DNA from: a virus
Virus record (IMG/VR): IMGVR_UViG_3300040801_000995
Coordinates: 1 to 26,959 of that record
Reading direction: 5' to 3' (one strand)
DNA: 26,959 nt
Positions within the stretch are counted from its first letter, which is position 1. The number at the start of each line of letters is the position of its first letter. A program made the position numbers and the translations under genes. The notes beneath the pieces are model-generated. The model saw nothing but the letters and a program-made list of their open reading frames with translations. It was not told the origin of the DNA and searched no databases. Positions 15,536-24,357 of this stretch are shown one piece after another.

Positions 15536-16150
15536 TTTTCCAACATTAGTCTCTCCTATAATGACATTTAATGACTGATAATCCCAACCACCACTCAACA
15601 CAGTATCCAAACAACTCCAACCAGTATTAATCTTATGTATAACTTCATCTTGTCTATGGACATTTGGATCATCAAAGTCAGAACCTAAATCAGAATCATC
15701 ATCATCTATTAAATCTATTTCATTAGAAATATTTTTTATTTGATTAACAATTTCTTTAACATTATCATAATCAGTTTCATCAACATTTCTAACTTTTTCA
15801 ATGGATTTTGTTATATTGTCTCTTAATTTATTAGACAACTTCCATGATTTAAATCTTGGCTCCAACCACCCATCTTCATATTGAGAATTATCTTGTTTAA
15901 GTATTAATTTTAATGTATTTGCATCCATTTCTCTAACTTCAGAATGCATTTTAACCATAGCAAAAATTTGTTTTGCTGAAGGTACTACTTTAACTTTACT
16001 GACTATATATTCTTCTCTGATTATACTATAAACAAACCTAATATCTTCATTTTTAAAATAATGTGGTTCTACTTTTGTTATTTGATCACTATTATCTAAT
16101 ATATGACGGAAATATACTTTTTCCATCAATACATTCATTTTTTCTGACAT
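15437..16150 (-). CDS. 41: Replicative helicase gp41, N-terminal fragment with short N-intein
   Basis: 237 residues. Residues 1-205 are the N-terminal domain and linker of a gp41/DnaB-family helicase, with an acidic linker around LIDDDDSDLGSDFDD. It ends in GWSCLDTVLSGGWDYQSLNVIIGETNVGK: the first half of the RecA-like core, cut within the Walker A motif between Lys and Ser. Residues 206-237 are a 32-residue N-intein starting C206 (CFSPNTLITVRNK), followed by the stop. The start is four bases from the uvsX C-fragment stop, matching the adjacency of uvsX and gene 41 in T4-type phages. Confidence 0.92.
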   Translation of the reverse strand: MSEKMNVLMEKVYFRHILDNSDQITKVEPHYFKNEDIRFVYSIIREEYIVSKVKVVPSAKQIFAMVKMHSEVREMDANTLKLILKQDNSQYEDGWLEPRFKSWKLSNKLRDNITKSIEKVRNVDETDYDNVKEIVNQIKNISNEIDLIDDDDSDLGSDFDDPNVHRQDEVIHKINTGWSCLDTVLSGGWDYQSLNVIIGETNVGKCFSPNTLITVRNKNNNEIKRINIYDFFKSIEN

Positions 16151-16153
16151 TGA

Positions 16154-16846
16154 TTAATCTTTATTATTTTTTAGTTTTTCTTGAACTTCTTTCAGTTCGT
16201 CTTCAAGTTCTTCTTCCATTCTTTTGATACTTTTCTGTTGTTCTTCATAACTTGAATATGAAAAATATTTTTCTATTATTGGCTCTAATGCATCTAACAC
16301 ATCATTATTAAATATCTCCGCAGTGTGTAATTCTTTTGTATAAAATGTTTTTCCTAAATGTCTTACATACCATTTAGTTCCACCTGGAATAAAGTTTCCA
16401 TCTTTATCAGCTTTACCTTTTGCAATTCCAACTTTTTCATAATTTTCTTCTGTACAAAATGCTTCCAAACCTTTATATGGATTAGTTCCTTGATCAAAAT
16501 TTATATCAAATTTAATTTTCATTGGTTTTGCTAACCTATTCTTTATAGATTTTGCGGTTACTTTAATACCATCTTGTCCAATATCTTGAACATAATCATC
16601 CTTACTAAAAGATGTTGGATCTGATGTTTTATCATCCAGTTTTGCAATAGACATCAATACTACTGTTGATGCTGAATATTTAACACCTTCACCACCACTC
16701 ATAACAGCAGTAGGAAATAAATCCTGTGAATTGTGTGATACTATCCCATTTTCCATTAAATAATGATGTGAATCTTTGATTTGTATATCAAAAACTTTCT
16801 GAGATTGTATTTTATTAATAGATTTAATTTTTAATTCTTTAAACAT
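16154..16846 (-). CDS. uvsX: Recombinase UvsX, C-terminal fragment with C-intein
   Basis: 230 residues. Residues 1-39 are a C-intein ending GIVSHN. From S40 the extein reads SQDLFPTAVMSGGEGVKYSA, matching T4 UvsX after its NHT motif (MFSKTVMTGGTGVMYSA), and continues through the C-terminal part of the RecA/UvsX core. The last 30 residues are charged and helical (EEELEDELKEVQEKL). UvsX coats ssDNA and drives strand invasion for recombination-dependent replication. The extein total with the N-fragment is about 406 residues (T4 UvsX 391). It follows the ART-like gene by 18 bases. Confidence 0.93.
   Translation of the reverse strand: MFKELKIKSINKIQSQKVFDIQIKDSHHYLMENGIVSHNSQDLFPTAVMSGGEGVKYSASTVVLMSIAKLDDKTSDPTSFSKDDYVQDIGQDGIKVTAKSIKNRLAKPMKIKFDINFDQGTNPYKGLEAFCTEENYEKVGIAKGKADKDGNFIPGGTKWYVRHLGKTFYTKELHTAEIFNNDVLDALEPIIEKYFSYSSYEEQQKSIKRMEEELEDELKEVQEKLKNNKD
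16730..16846 (-). mobile_element. C-terminal half of the split UvsX intein
   Basis: 39 residues from its own ATG to Asn (16730-16732). Block F is KVFDIQIKDSHHYLMENG and block G IVSHN, with Ser at +1. Length and motifs are those of a canonical C-intein. Confidence 0.92.
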
Positions 16847-16864
16847 GATTTTATATTATTTTTT

Positions 16865-17593
16865 TTATTCTTCATCATAGACTTTTATTCTATTTGGTGA
16901 AATATTATCAACTAAATAATAACCACCATCATAATTTGGATCTTTATAAATTTTTATATCTAAATTTTTAGTATTTATTTCATATATAATCCATTTATCG
17001 TTTATTTTATATTTACTATTATAGAATTTGTTTAACTGATATTCCCTCTTCATACTATTTATTAAGTTATAACATTTATCAACTTTACTACAAACATATA
17101 TTCTATCTAAATGATTTGATATTTTTGATTTAGATTTTGGTGATATACCATTTTTTATAATATTTTTATTAAATTGTTGAATAGATAAATGATATAATTT
17201 ATCTGGTAACTTTATTTCAACATCAAATTTGGGTTCAAATATAATAGTTATTTCTTTTACAATATTATAACTTTGTTTCAAAAATTCTTTGTTAAATTTA
17301 TTAACATATTTTTTATCTTTTAAATTTACCAATTGCATTGTTGAGGGGAACCATCCAAACCTATCAATAAACAAATTACATATATAATCCAATTCAGTAC
17401 AATAAATATCTTTTGTAGTCTTTATAGGGTTATAAATTAATTTTAATTTATTTTCATCTATCGTTAAATCAAAATTATAATTTAATAATGACAATTCATT
17501 AAATACAGATTTATATGTTTTTTCTATATTAATGGTTTTTAATGTTTCATTAATAATAAATTCATAATATGTTTCTATAAAATTATGTTTCAT
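16865..17593 (-). CDS. Predicted ADP-ribosyltransferase-fold protein, sole cargo of the uvsX break
   Basis: 242 residues, paralogous to the protein at 13407. After an unrecognised N-terminal domain of about 128 residues comes an ART-like part: KLYHLSIQQFNKNIIKNGI with H135, LDRIYVCSK with Y166, the strand WIIYEINTKNLDIKIYKDP with D218, and GGYYLVDNISPNRIKV with Y225. No Vsr, HNH, GIY-YIG or LAGLIDADG motif is present. It lies exactly where a homing endonuclease would be expected between two intein halves. Its ATG shares a base with the stop of the uvsX N-fragment (TAATG), so translation is coupled. Possible roles are host or phage target modification, RNA 2'-phosphate removal, or an unknown nuclease; the fold call is from motifs only. 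Confidence 0.55.
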   Translation of the reverse strand: MKHNFIETYYEFIINETLKTINIEKTYKSVFNELSLLNYNFDLTIDENKLKLIYNPIKTTKDIYCTELDYICNLFIDRFGWFPSTMQLVNLKDKKYVNKFNKEFLKQSYNIVKEITIIFEPKFDVEIKLPDKLYHLSIQQFNKNIIKNGISPKSKSKISNHLDRIYVCSKVDKCYNLINSMKREYQLNKFYNSKYKINDKWIIYEINTKNLDIKIYKDPNYDGGYYLVDNISPNRIKVYDEE

Positions 17594-17943
17594 TAATCTA
17601 CATACTGCTTTTTTTCTTTTTCATAATTTTCATTTAATATTTTTGAAACTTCATCATATGCTAAAATTATATCATCATCTTCTAAATCAATTGCAGCTTT
17701 CCAGCAATTTGCATTTTCATCAGATTTCCATTCTTTTTTTACTAAAAATTTATGATTTGGTGTACAAGATATTTTATCACCATTTTCCAATTCTATCTCA
17801 AAAACTTCACTATTTTGATACTCAAAAACATCTTCTACTACTTTACTTCCATCTAAAGTTTTTACTACATCACCTTTAATTATATCAGATATATCTATAA
17901 TTTCTCCATTTGACATTTGTACTTTATTACCTTCAGGCATACA
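17593..17943 (-). mobile_element. N-terminal half of the split UvsX intein
   Basis: 116 residues plus stop, starting at TGT 17941-17943. Blocks A and B are canonical (CMPEGNKVQM; ISCTPNHKFLV). The last 20 residues are a charged helix and may help the two halves associate. With the 39-residue C-half the total is 155. Confidence 0.92.
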
Positions 17944-18588
17944 CATATAAATATGATTTGTTGCAACCATAGGTATACCAAGATAACCCATATCAGATGT
18001 AATTACCCTAAATAAGGATTTCAATCCTTTTGCCCTAGACATATCCACTTTTATTTTTCCATCATGTGCATCTTCTATTTCTTTGTTTGATGCTAATTGA
18101 CCAATAGAATCTAAAACAATTAACCATTTTCCTATTTCTAATCCTTCTTGTTTCTTTTGTTTTAATGATTCTAAAATTTGAGACAACCCGATTTTTATTT
18201 CTTCCACCATATTATTTCTCAAAATTCTAAATCTAGATTCATCAGTGTTTATACCATATCTTTCCATTTCTTCTCTTTCTACTGCATATTCAGTATCAAT
18301 AAATATGATATTATATCCATCTTTTTGTGCATTTCTTGCAATATTATAGCATATATAACTCTTCCCACAACCAGGAGGACCTGCAAAAATTGTAATTCTA
18401 TTATCTGCAACTCCACCTTTTCTAATATTCTTAGAAAGAAGTGCATTCATAACATAATTTCCGGTGTCTATAAATGTTTTTTCTTTTTCACTTTCTTCTA
18501 CTATTATTGTTGTTTTTTTAGATAATGTTGAAAATACATCATCCAAATCAGTCATATTCAATCCAGTTGAACTTTTCTTTTTTGCCAT
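17593..18588 (-). CDS. uvsX: Recombinase UvsX, N-terminal fragment with N-intein
   Basis: 331 residues. Residues 1-215 are the N-terminal extein: Walker A GPPGCGKS (70-77), the NIIFIDTEYAV strand, Walker B WLIVLDSIGQLAS, and a break at VATNHIYM, next to the conserved NH that contacts ATP in RecA-type proteins. Residues 216-331 form an N-intein that begins CMPEGNKVQMSNGEI and has block B CTPNHKFLV. A long charged tail (YEKEKKQYVD) precedes the stop, so the N-half is 116 residues. This is the first gene of the leftward block and should be made early, as in T4. Confidence 0.94.
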   Translation of the reverse strand: MAKKKSSTGLNMTDLDDVFSTLSKKTTIIVEESEKEKTFIDTGNYVMNALLSKNIRKGGVADNRITIFAGPPGCGKSYICYNIARNAQKDGYNIIFIDTEYAVEREEMERYGINTDESRFRILRNNMVEEIKIGLSQILESLKQKKQEGLEIGKWLIVLDSIGQLASNKEIEDAHDGKIKVDMSRAKGLKSLFRVITSDMGYLGIPMVATNHIYMCMPEGNKVQMSNGEIIDISDIIKGDVVKTLDGSKVVEDVFEYQNSEVFEIELENGDKISCTPNHKFLVKKEWKSDENANCWKAAIDLEDDDIILAYDEVSKILNENYEKEKKQYVD

Positions 18589-18706
18589 AATTTTAATAAT
18601 TATTTTTTGTTTTCTTATAAATAATTATATAAAAAGTTTTAATTTTAAGTAATTATATTTTGGACACATAGAAGAATATATATACATTAAAAATTAATTA
18701 TTCCAT
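18589..18706. promoter_or_regulatory. Divergent control region between uvsX and the rightward block
   Basis: 118 bases of almost pure A/T separate the leftward uvsX start from the rightward gene at 18707. It is the switch point between the replication and structural blocks, so it should hold promoters in both directions. On the plus strand TATAAATA at 18616-18623 equals the T4 late -10 element, but the same octamer is frequent by chance in DNA this AT-rich. No Shine-Dalgarno sequence precedes either start. Confidence 0.4.
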
Positions 18707-19108
18707 ATGAATTTTTATATAGTATTCTGTAAAACACGAAAAAAATTTGATAAGTTTATTAAAATTAATCGAATAAGAAATAAAGTCATAGTAGATATAA
18801 AAGAAATAAAAAATGAAGAAAACATTATTATAAATAATAAAAATAAAGATTATTTTAATTTAATGATTTATACTAAAATTTCTCATGCTATGCAAAAAGG
18901 TAAATCCATATATTATATTCCAGATTTTACAAATAAAGACATTGATGTAAAACAAGTATATTCTGTTAAAAATGTATTTAATGATTTTGACTTTGAATTC
19001 AATGCATTAGTATTCTTTAAAGAATTTATTAATGATAATAATATAAAAGATGATATATTTGATAATTTAGATCTTTTTGATAATTCTCAATTAATTGAAG
19101 ATTATTAA
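18707..19108 (+). CDS. Unknown phage protein
   Basis: 133 residues, unrecognised. It begins with a hydrophobic strand (MNFYIVFCKTRKK) and has a central segment, KISHAMQKGKSIYYIPDFTNKDID, that could be part of a small alpha/beta fold. The C-terminus is acidic (DDIFDNLDLFDNSQLIEDY). It is separated by 61 bases from the baseplate operon downstream, so it may be transcribed with it or independently. Confidence 0.7.
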   Translation: MNFYIVFCKTRKKFDKFIKINRIRNKVIVDIKEIKNEENIIINNKNKDYFNLMIYTKISHAMQKGKSIYYIPDFTNKDIDVKQVYSVKNVFNDFDFEFNALVFFKEFINDNNIKDDIFDNLDLFDNSQLIEDY

Positions 19109-19169
19109 TTATTACTTTCCATTCCACTATTAAATATTTAATATATAAATTAAAATAAATTAATTTTAT

Positions 19170-20636
19170 ATGGCTAGAGAAATGTTTTTTCTTTTAGAAG
19201 CTTCTAGAACCAATCTTTATAAGAATAGGGATGGTTCATATAATAATTCTAGGATTTTACAACAAAGAAGAATAAAAGAAAATAATTATCAAAATGATAG
19301 TGAAGAAAATCCATATATGTATATTATAAGAAAGTTAGAAAAACTTCCAGGTACAAGAATTGAACCTAGAGATTTAGCTTATCTTAAAGACTTGGGTAAA
19401 TATCCTGTAAATCGAATGTTTATACTTAGAAGGTGGGATATGGATAATATACGTGGACCACATGCTGATTTAATGAATGATCCATATTATAAACAAAAAG
19501 AACCAATATCAAAAGTAATTGGTTGGGTAGATGAAGATTCTGATTTTTTTAATATACAAATTAGTGAAGGTTGGACTGTCATAAATGATTTATTTCACAC
19601 ATTGGTAGGAAAAATATTAGATGAAGAATTTAAACAAGTAGGTGCAAATATTGCACCTATACCTGGTTGGAGTCAGGGTATGTTAGTTAAATTGTTAACT
19701 GGTGTTGATGGTAAAGAATTATCAGCAAATGAAATAGCAAATTACTTTAGAAATCCTAATGTTTTAACTGAAGGTGCGACTAGAAGTGGATGGGAAAAAG
19801 ATGAAGGTATGTCATTAAAATCCACAACATCAATAGATTTAAAAGTTGTATATGAAGCTAAATATATTTATGATATAGATCCTGTTGATGCGATGCAAAA
19901 TATTATCAATAATCTTTTATCTATGGGTTCATCACCTGAAACAATATTTGAAATTGGTGCATTTAATGATGCTGCATCCTCACTTTATGCAACATCACCT
20001 GAAAATGGTTGGAACACTGTAAAAAATTTAGTTATAGATTTTATAAAAAAAGTAACTAATTATATTATAGGTGAAGTTAATGAAGCTAAAGAAAATGTTT
20101 CAAATGAGGTTAATAATAATAGTGATAGTATTACTGATGCAATTTTCAATGAACTTAAAAAAACCATACAAAGTGCATTAAGTTTAATATATGCAACAAC
20201 TGTTGCTAAATATAGATTTGCATTTAAAGGTGCATATGGTATACACACAGGAAATAATACTACACCTTGGCATTTAACTATTGGTAATCCTTTATCTCCA
20301 ATACTTAGTATGAATCATATTATAGTAAATAATATTTCTATTAAAGGATTAAAAGAATTAACATATAATGATATACCAGATGTTGTTGAAGCTACAATAA
20401 GTGTTTCTTTTGCAAGAAATTTAGGTACAGATAAAATTAGTCAAATGTTTTTTAAAAATTATAGTAGAACATATTCTAATGGTGAGATAATTAAAAATAC
20501 TTTAAATAATCAGAGAACACAAGCAACAGTAGTAACTGTGTTATGGGATGATGTTAGTGATAATGATAAAAGAGATGCAAATACAGTGGGAAATGATGCA
20601 TTAAGAATACAAGAAGAAAAAAAGAATGATGAATAA
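19170..20636 (+). CDS. Tail/baseplate structural protein
   Basis: 488 residues, first in the baseplate operon. The N-terminal third contains LKDLGKYPVNRMFILRRWD and SKVIGWVDEDSDFFNIQISEGW, a pattern I associate with baseplate or tail-tube-proximal proteins of T4-like phages. The middle (about 255-340) is helical and polar. The C-terminal 130 residues look like a beta domain (KGAYGIHTGNNTTPWHLTIG, then a string of strands). The place just before a gp53-like gene suggests a gp48/gp54-type tube initiator role, but this is inferred from position. Its stop shares a base with the next start (TAATG). Confidence 0.5.
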   Translation: MAREMFFLLEASRTNLYKNRDGSYNNSRILQQRRIKENNYQNDSEENPYMYIIRKLEKLPGTRIEPRDLAYLKDLGKYPVNRMFILRRWDMDNIRGPHADLMNDPYYKQKEPISKVIGWVDEDSDFFNIQISEGWTVINDLFHTLVGKILDEEFKQVGANIAPIPGWSQGMLVKLLTGVDGKELSANEIANYFRNPNVLTEGATRSGWEKDEGMSLKSTTSIDLKVVYEAKYIYDIDPVDAMQNIINNLLSMGSSPETIFEIGAFNDAASSLYATSPENGWNTVKNLVIDFIKKVTNYIIGEVNEAKENVSNEVNNNSDSITDAIFNELKKTIQSALSLIYATTVAKYRFAFKGAYGIHTGNNTTPWHLTIGNPLSPILSMNHIIVNNISIKGLKELTYNDIPDVVEATISVSFARNLGTDKISQMFFKNYSRTYSNGEIIKNTLNNQRTQATVVTVLWDDVSDNDKRDANTVGNDALRIQEEKKNDE

Positions 20637-21097
20637 TGGAATTATATTCTTTAAATGAAAATAAATTGGGTGATAGATTAGAAAATCAAAATAATTTATA
20701 TAATATATCTTTACCTAATATGAAAACTTTTGAATTTGATGAAAGTCAACTTGGAATCTATGTTGTTCCAAGAGAACATCATATGAGGTTGGATTTAATA
20801 TCTCAGAAATTATATGATACTAATAAGTTTGTAGAAGAATTAATGCGATTAAATAATATTAAAAATCCATTTTCTGTTAAGGAAGGTGATATTATAAATT
20901 ATGTTAAATTAGATAATTTAACTTCCATGTATACATCACAAAGTGAAACTGAATTAAAACCTTTCAATATTTCATTAGATGAAAATATAAATGGTAATAT
21001 ACCTAAACCAAAAACATCTGTATCAAAACCTAGAAATGTAGAACAATTAACTGAAAGAAATAATAAAGTAAAAATAATAAATAATTTTAGAAGATGA
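20636..21097 (+). CDS. Baseplate wedge protein with LysM-like domain (gp53-like)
   Basis: 153 residues. Residues about 40-96 resemble a LysM domain: YVVPREHHMRLDLISQKLYD, a helix with EELMRLNNIKNPFSV, and KEGDIINYVKLD. T4 gp53, a baseplate wedge component, also carries a LysM-like region and is encoded next to gene 5, matching the gp5-like genes downstream here. The C-terminal 45 residues are Pro/Lys/Asn-rich and probably extended. It overlaps the next gene by ATGA. Confidence 0.65.
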   Translation: MELYSLNENKLGDRLENQNNLYNISLPNMKTFEFDESQLGIYVVPREHHMRLDLISQKLYDTNKFVEELMRLNNIKNPFSVKEGDIINYVKLDNLTSMYTSQSETELKPFNISLDENINGNIPKPKTSVSKPRNVEQLTERNNKVKIINNFRR

Positions 21098-22479
21098 TTG
21101 AAGTAAAAAGAGAAGCTGCAATTAATTTAAAAGAAATAGAAGTTGATTCAACTGGACAACCAGAAGGATATTATTCTAAAGAAATGTCTAAAGGTGTTCC
21201 TTTTATAACATATACTAAAAGTCAAGTTAATATTGATTTTAATGATTTAATTTATTTAAAATTGCACAATGATGAATTTCTACCTTGGATTGAATTAAAA
21301 TTTAAAGATTCTACTAATAAATCATTTGATGAATTATTTCCAGGTGATAATGAAATCATTTCATTATTTATTAAATCACAAACAGAAGATTACTGGCCAA
21401 TTAGAATGGATTTTAAAATAATAACATTCAATCCTATAAATGATGTGATACAACAAACAAATACTAAAACAAAGAAAAACAAAAAAAGTAATAGAACAAC
21501 ATATAATGTTGTTGGTGTATTGGATATTGATTATTTATATTATAGATTGTTTTTGAGTAATAATGATACATCATATAACACATTAGATAAATTGGCTAAA
21601 AATTCTAACTTAGGATTTTGTTCTAATATGTCTAATACTAATGATAATATGACTTGGATTAATCCTGCAAATTCTATAATGAAGCATATAAAAGAAATAA
21701 CTAAAAATTCATATAAGTCTAATGATAGTTTTTTATTTTCATATATAGATTTTTATTATAATTTAAATTTCATAGATATTGAAACCGAGTTGGGAAAAAA
21801 TATATCTGATGATGAAATAACTCTAAATGAAGTTGAAACATATATTGATAAATACTATAATAAAACTAGAAAAGTAAGACCAAAATTAACCAATCATCCA
21901 GATTATATCTCTATACCTGAATTATATATTGAAAAATATAATATTGATAATTCGACAACAAAAATAAACATTGAACGTGGATATAAATCCAAAACACATT
22001 ATTATAACTTTACAAAAAATAAATATATATTTAAAGACATAGATAGCATTTCCACACCTGGTAATGATGATCAAATTGTATTAAAAACATCAGATGAAAT
22101 AAGTAATTTTGCTATTAATTCTGAATATTTAGGTAAACTTGATGAAGATAACCAACATGAAAATTTCTTTGTTGCTAATATACAAAATGATATAAATTTG
22201 GAGTTTTTACAGAAAATGAAAATGGTTGTTTTATTAAGAGTTCCTAATTGGGGATTATATAGATTTCAAAAAATTAATGTAGAATTATATAAATTATCTG
22301 AAATTGATATGGATGAAAATGCACCACCAGATAATTCAAATAAATTAAATAAAAAATTATCTGGTGAATGGTTAATAACATCTATAAATTATACATATTC
22401 TAAGGGAAAAGGAACAACACAATCAATAACATTAGTTAAAAGAGAATTATCTAGTGGCTATGAAAAAAGAAAATATTAA
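21094..22479 (+). CDS. Baseplate hub protein (gp27/gpD-like)
   Basis: 461 residues. The first 130 residues form strands (VPFITYTKSQVNIDFNDL, DYWPIRMDFKIITFNP). The segment NVVGVLDIDYLYYRLFLS is followed by SYNTLDKLAKNSNLGF and INPANSIMKHIKEITKNSYK. Tube-like hub proteins of contractile tails commonly show this order: a barrel, then a TLDKLAKN/GF element. A second barrel lies near the C-terminus (GEWLITSINYTYSKGKGTTQSITLVKRE). In such phages this protein forms the trimeric hub that connects the tube to the spike. Position directly before the gp5-like OB proteins agrees. Confidence 0.55.
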   Translation: MIEVKREAAINLKEIEVDSTGQPEGYYSKEMSKGVPFITYTKSQVNIDFNDLIYLKLHNDEFLPWIELKFKDSTNKSFDELFPGDNEIISLFIKSQTEDYWPIRMDFKIITFNPINDVIQQTNTKTKKNKKSNRTTYNVVGVLDIDYLYYRLFLSNNDTSYNTLDKLAKNSNLGFCSNMSNTNDNMTWINPANSIMKHIKEITKNSYKSNDSFLFSYIDFYYNLNFIDIETELGKNISDDEITLNEVETYIDKYYNKTRKVRPKLTNHPDYISIPELYIEKYNIDNSTTKINIERGYKSKTHYYNFTKNKYIFKDIDSISTPGNDDQIVLKTSDEISNFAINSEYLGKLDEDNQHENFFVANIQNDINLEFLQKMKMVVLLRVPNWGLYRFQKINVELYKLSEIDMDENAPPDNSNKLNKKLSGEWLITSINYTYSKGKGTTQSITLVKRELSSGYEKRKY

Positions 22480-22482
22480 TAT

Positions 22483-24357
22483 ATGGCAGAAAATAAAAAT
22501 AGTGTAGATAAAAATAGTGGTGGATCATATAGTGGTTCTAAAGCAGATTCTATATCTAAAGCAATTTCAATAAATGGAAATGTAAGTTCATCTAAAAACT
22601 TAGGTGAATCCGATACAACATTTCTAAAGAATACTATCGATAGTAGTAGTTTAAATTCAAATTTAGATTTACCAGATACAAGTAAATTGGTAGGTAAACC
22701 TATAACTGATGCAGATATTGATAAAGCTAAAGGATTAAGTACACCTAAAATAGAATCACCTATTCTTGGTTATATTGATGGATATAATATTAAAAAAAAT
22801 GAAAATATTAGAAATAGTTCTCCTGCGGATTTAAGTGATTCACCATCAATAGTTGGAGACTCATCTGAAAGTGGTGCTAGAAATATTACGGATAGTGATA
22901 AAAATATATCACCAGGTCAAAATGTTAATGAAATTGGAATAGGTGATATTGGTACATTACCATCAAATAGTGAACGGAAATTTAGATATGATGAAAATAT
23001 GGATTTTGAAGATCCAACATATTTAACATTTGATATAATAATGTTTTTGGAACAGAGGGCTTTGTGGGATGATAATATAGGTTATGGTGCATATGCATTT
23101 CTAAAAAGAAATGAATCAATTTCTGAGAATTTTAGTAGAAGAGTTAATTATTTAAATGCATTTAGAGAACAAATAAAAGAATTGGTTTTCACAAGTGAAG
23201 ACAACACAGAAGATTTATTTGATAAAAAACGTCCATATTATATCGAAAATATTTCTGGTTTAGATAAATTAAAACAGCCGATTGCTAAAGATGATTCAAA
23301 TGAAATTACAATAAAATTAAGTGAAGATTTGAAAATGTCATCTGAATATTTAGCAGAATTATATAATAATCTTAGTTATGATTATTTATATAAAAGAAAA
23401 GCTATACCAGATAATTGTCTGAGATTTGATATGGCAATTGTTATATCAGATGTTAGAAAATTTAAAGTGTCTCCAGATGTTATAAATCAAAATAGATCAT
23501 CATCTGATGTAAAAAGAGAATTTGAACTAAATCCAGATGAATTTAATGATGAATTTGGTTCTAATGGATTTACATTCAATGGTGCAACAAAGAGTAAGTT
23601 AAATAATGGTGAAACTAAAAATCAACTATTAGAAATAATAAATCCATATGTTTCTAGACAGATTTATATATTAAGGGATTGTAATTTTGATTTTTCTGAA
23701 TCTTATAATGTGGGAAGTGAATTGTCTCAAGGTGGTTTTAGTGGAGGTGGTTCAAATATATCAGATGGATTGACATTTAAAATAAAATATAAATCAACTG
23801 AAAGAACTATGTATGCAGATCTATTTAGATTAACTAAAAATGGAAAAGGAACTAGATGGGGACTACCTACACATGATTTAAAATTCACTACAGATAATGG
23901 TGATAGAGGTGAAACATATTATAGAGATAAACATCAAAAAATATCTTATATTGATAACACTTATGTAAAATCATACACAAACAAACCTGAAAAAAATAGG
24001 AGTGATGATGACAGTAAAAGCAATACTTCACAGGGTTCTAATTTTTTTAAAGATAGATTTAACAGTTTAACAGACAGTTTAGTTGATACTACACTGGATA
24101 TTAGTGAAAAATATTTAAAACAAGTATCAGAAAAAGTTAGAGGTTATAGGGGTGCTTTATTAAATACATTAGACCAAGAAATTAGCAATTTCACACAATT
24201 GGATCAATTGGGTAATGTGTATGATGAAGATTTTGGTGAAGTTACATTAACCAATTTTGTAAAGGAATTGGGTGGTGCATATATAGATACTATAACATCG
24301 GAAGTTCAAGGTACTATAAATGATACATTTAATAATTTAGGTGGGGGATTAATTTAA
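22483..24357 (+). CDS. Large tail-tube/baseplate structural protein
   Basis: 624 residues. Residues 1-165 are low-complexity and Ser/Asn/Asp/Gly-rich, likely disordered. The core (about 170-500) contains FLEQRALWDDNIGYGAYAFL, YYIENISGLDKLKQP, a long helix region, CLRFDMAIVISDVRKF, and QIYILRDCNFDFSES. This order (ISGLDKL, then LRFDMAI, then RDCNFDF) recalls tail-tube-fold proteins at the tube-baseplate junction. The last 110 residues are helical and amphipathic (LNTLDQEISNFTQLDQLG). The assignment to a specific T4 gene is uncertain. Confidence 0.5.
   Translation: MAENKNSVDKNSGGSYSGSKADSISKAISINGNVSSSKNLGESDTTFLKNTIDSSSLNSNLDLPDTSKLVGKPITDADIDKAKGLSTPKIESPILGYIDGYNIKKNENIRNSSPADLSDSPSIVGDSSESGARNITDSDKNISPGQNVNEIGIGDIGTLPSNSERKFRYDENMDFEDPTYLTFDIIMFLEQRALWDDNIGYGAYAFLKRNESISENFSRRVNYLNAFREQIKELVFTSEDNTEDLFDKKRPYYIENISGLDKLKQPIAKDDSNEITIKLSEDLKMSSEYLAELYNNLSYDYLYKRKAIPDNCLRFDMAIVISDVRKFKVSPDVINQNRSSSDVKREFELNPDEFNDEFGSNGFTFNGATKSKLNNGETKNQLLEIINPYVSRQIYILRDCNFDFSESYNVGSELSQGGFSGGGSNISDGLTFKIKYKSTERTMYADLFRLTKNGKGTRWGLPTHDLKFTTDNGDRGETYYRDKHQKISYIDNTYVKSYTNKPEKNRSDDDSKSNTSQGSNFFKDRFNSLTDSLVDTTLDISEKYLKQVSEKVRGYRGALLNTLDQEISNFTQLDQLGNVYDEDFGEVTLTNFVKELGGAYIDTITSEVQGTINDTFNNLGGGLI

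Noticed and set aside
4646-18588. Frameshifts or assembly errors breaking uvsX, gene 41 and nrdJ
   Set aside because: Each break coincides with intein blocks A and G, each fragment has its own start or stop, and complete genes lie between them. Random damage would not leave matched intein halves.
18616-18623. T4-type late promoter TATAAATA
   Set aside because: The octamer also occurs within coding sequence here (for example near 3122) and is expected by chance at this base composition. Noted only within the intergenic entry.
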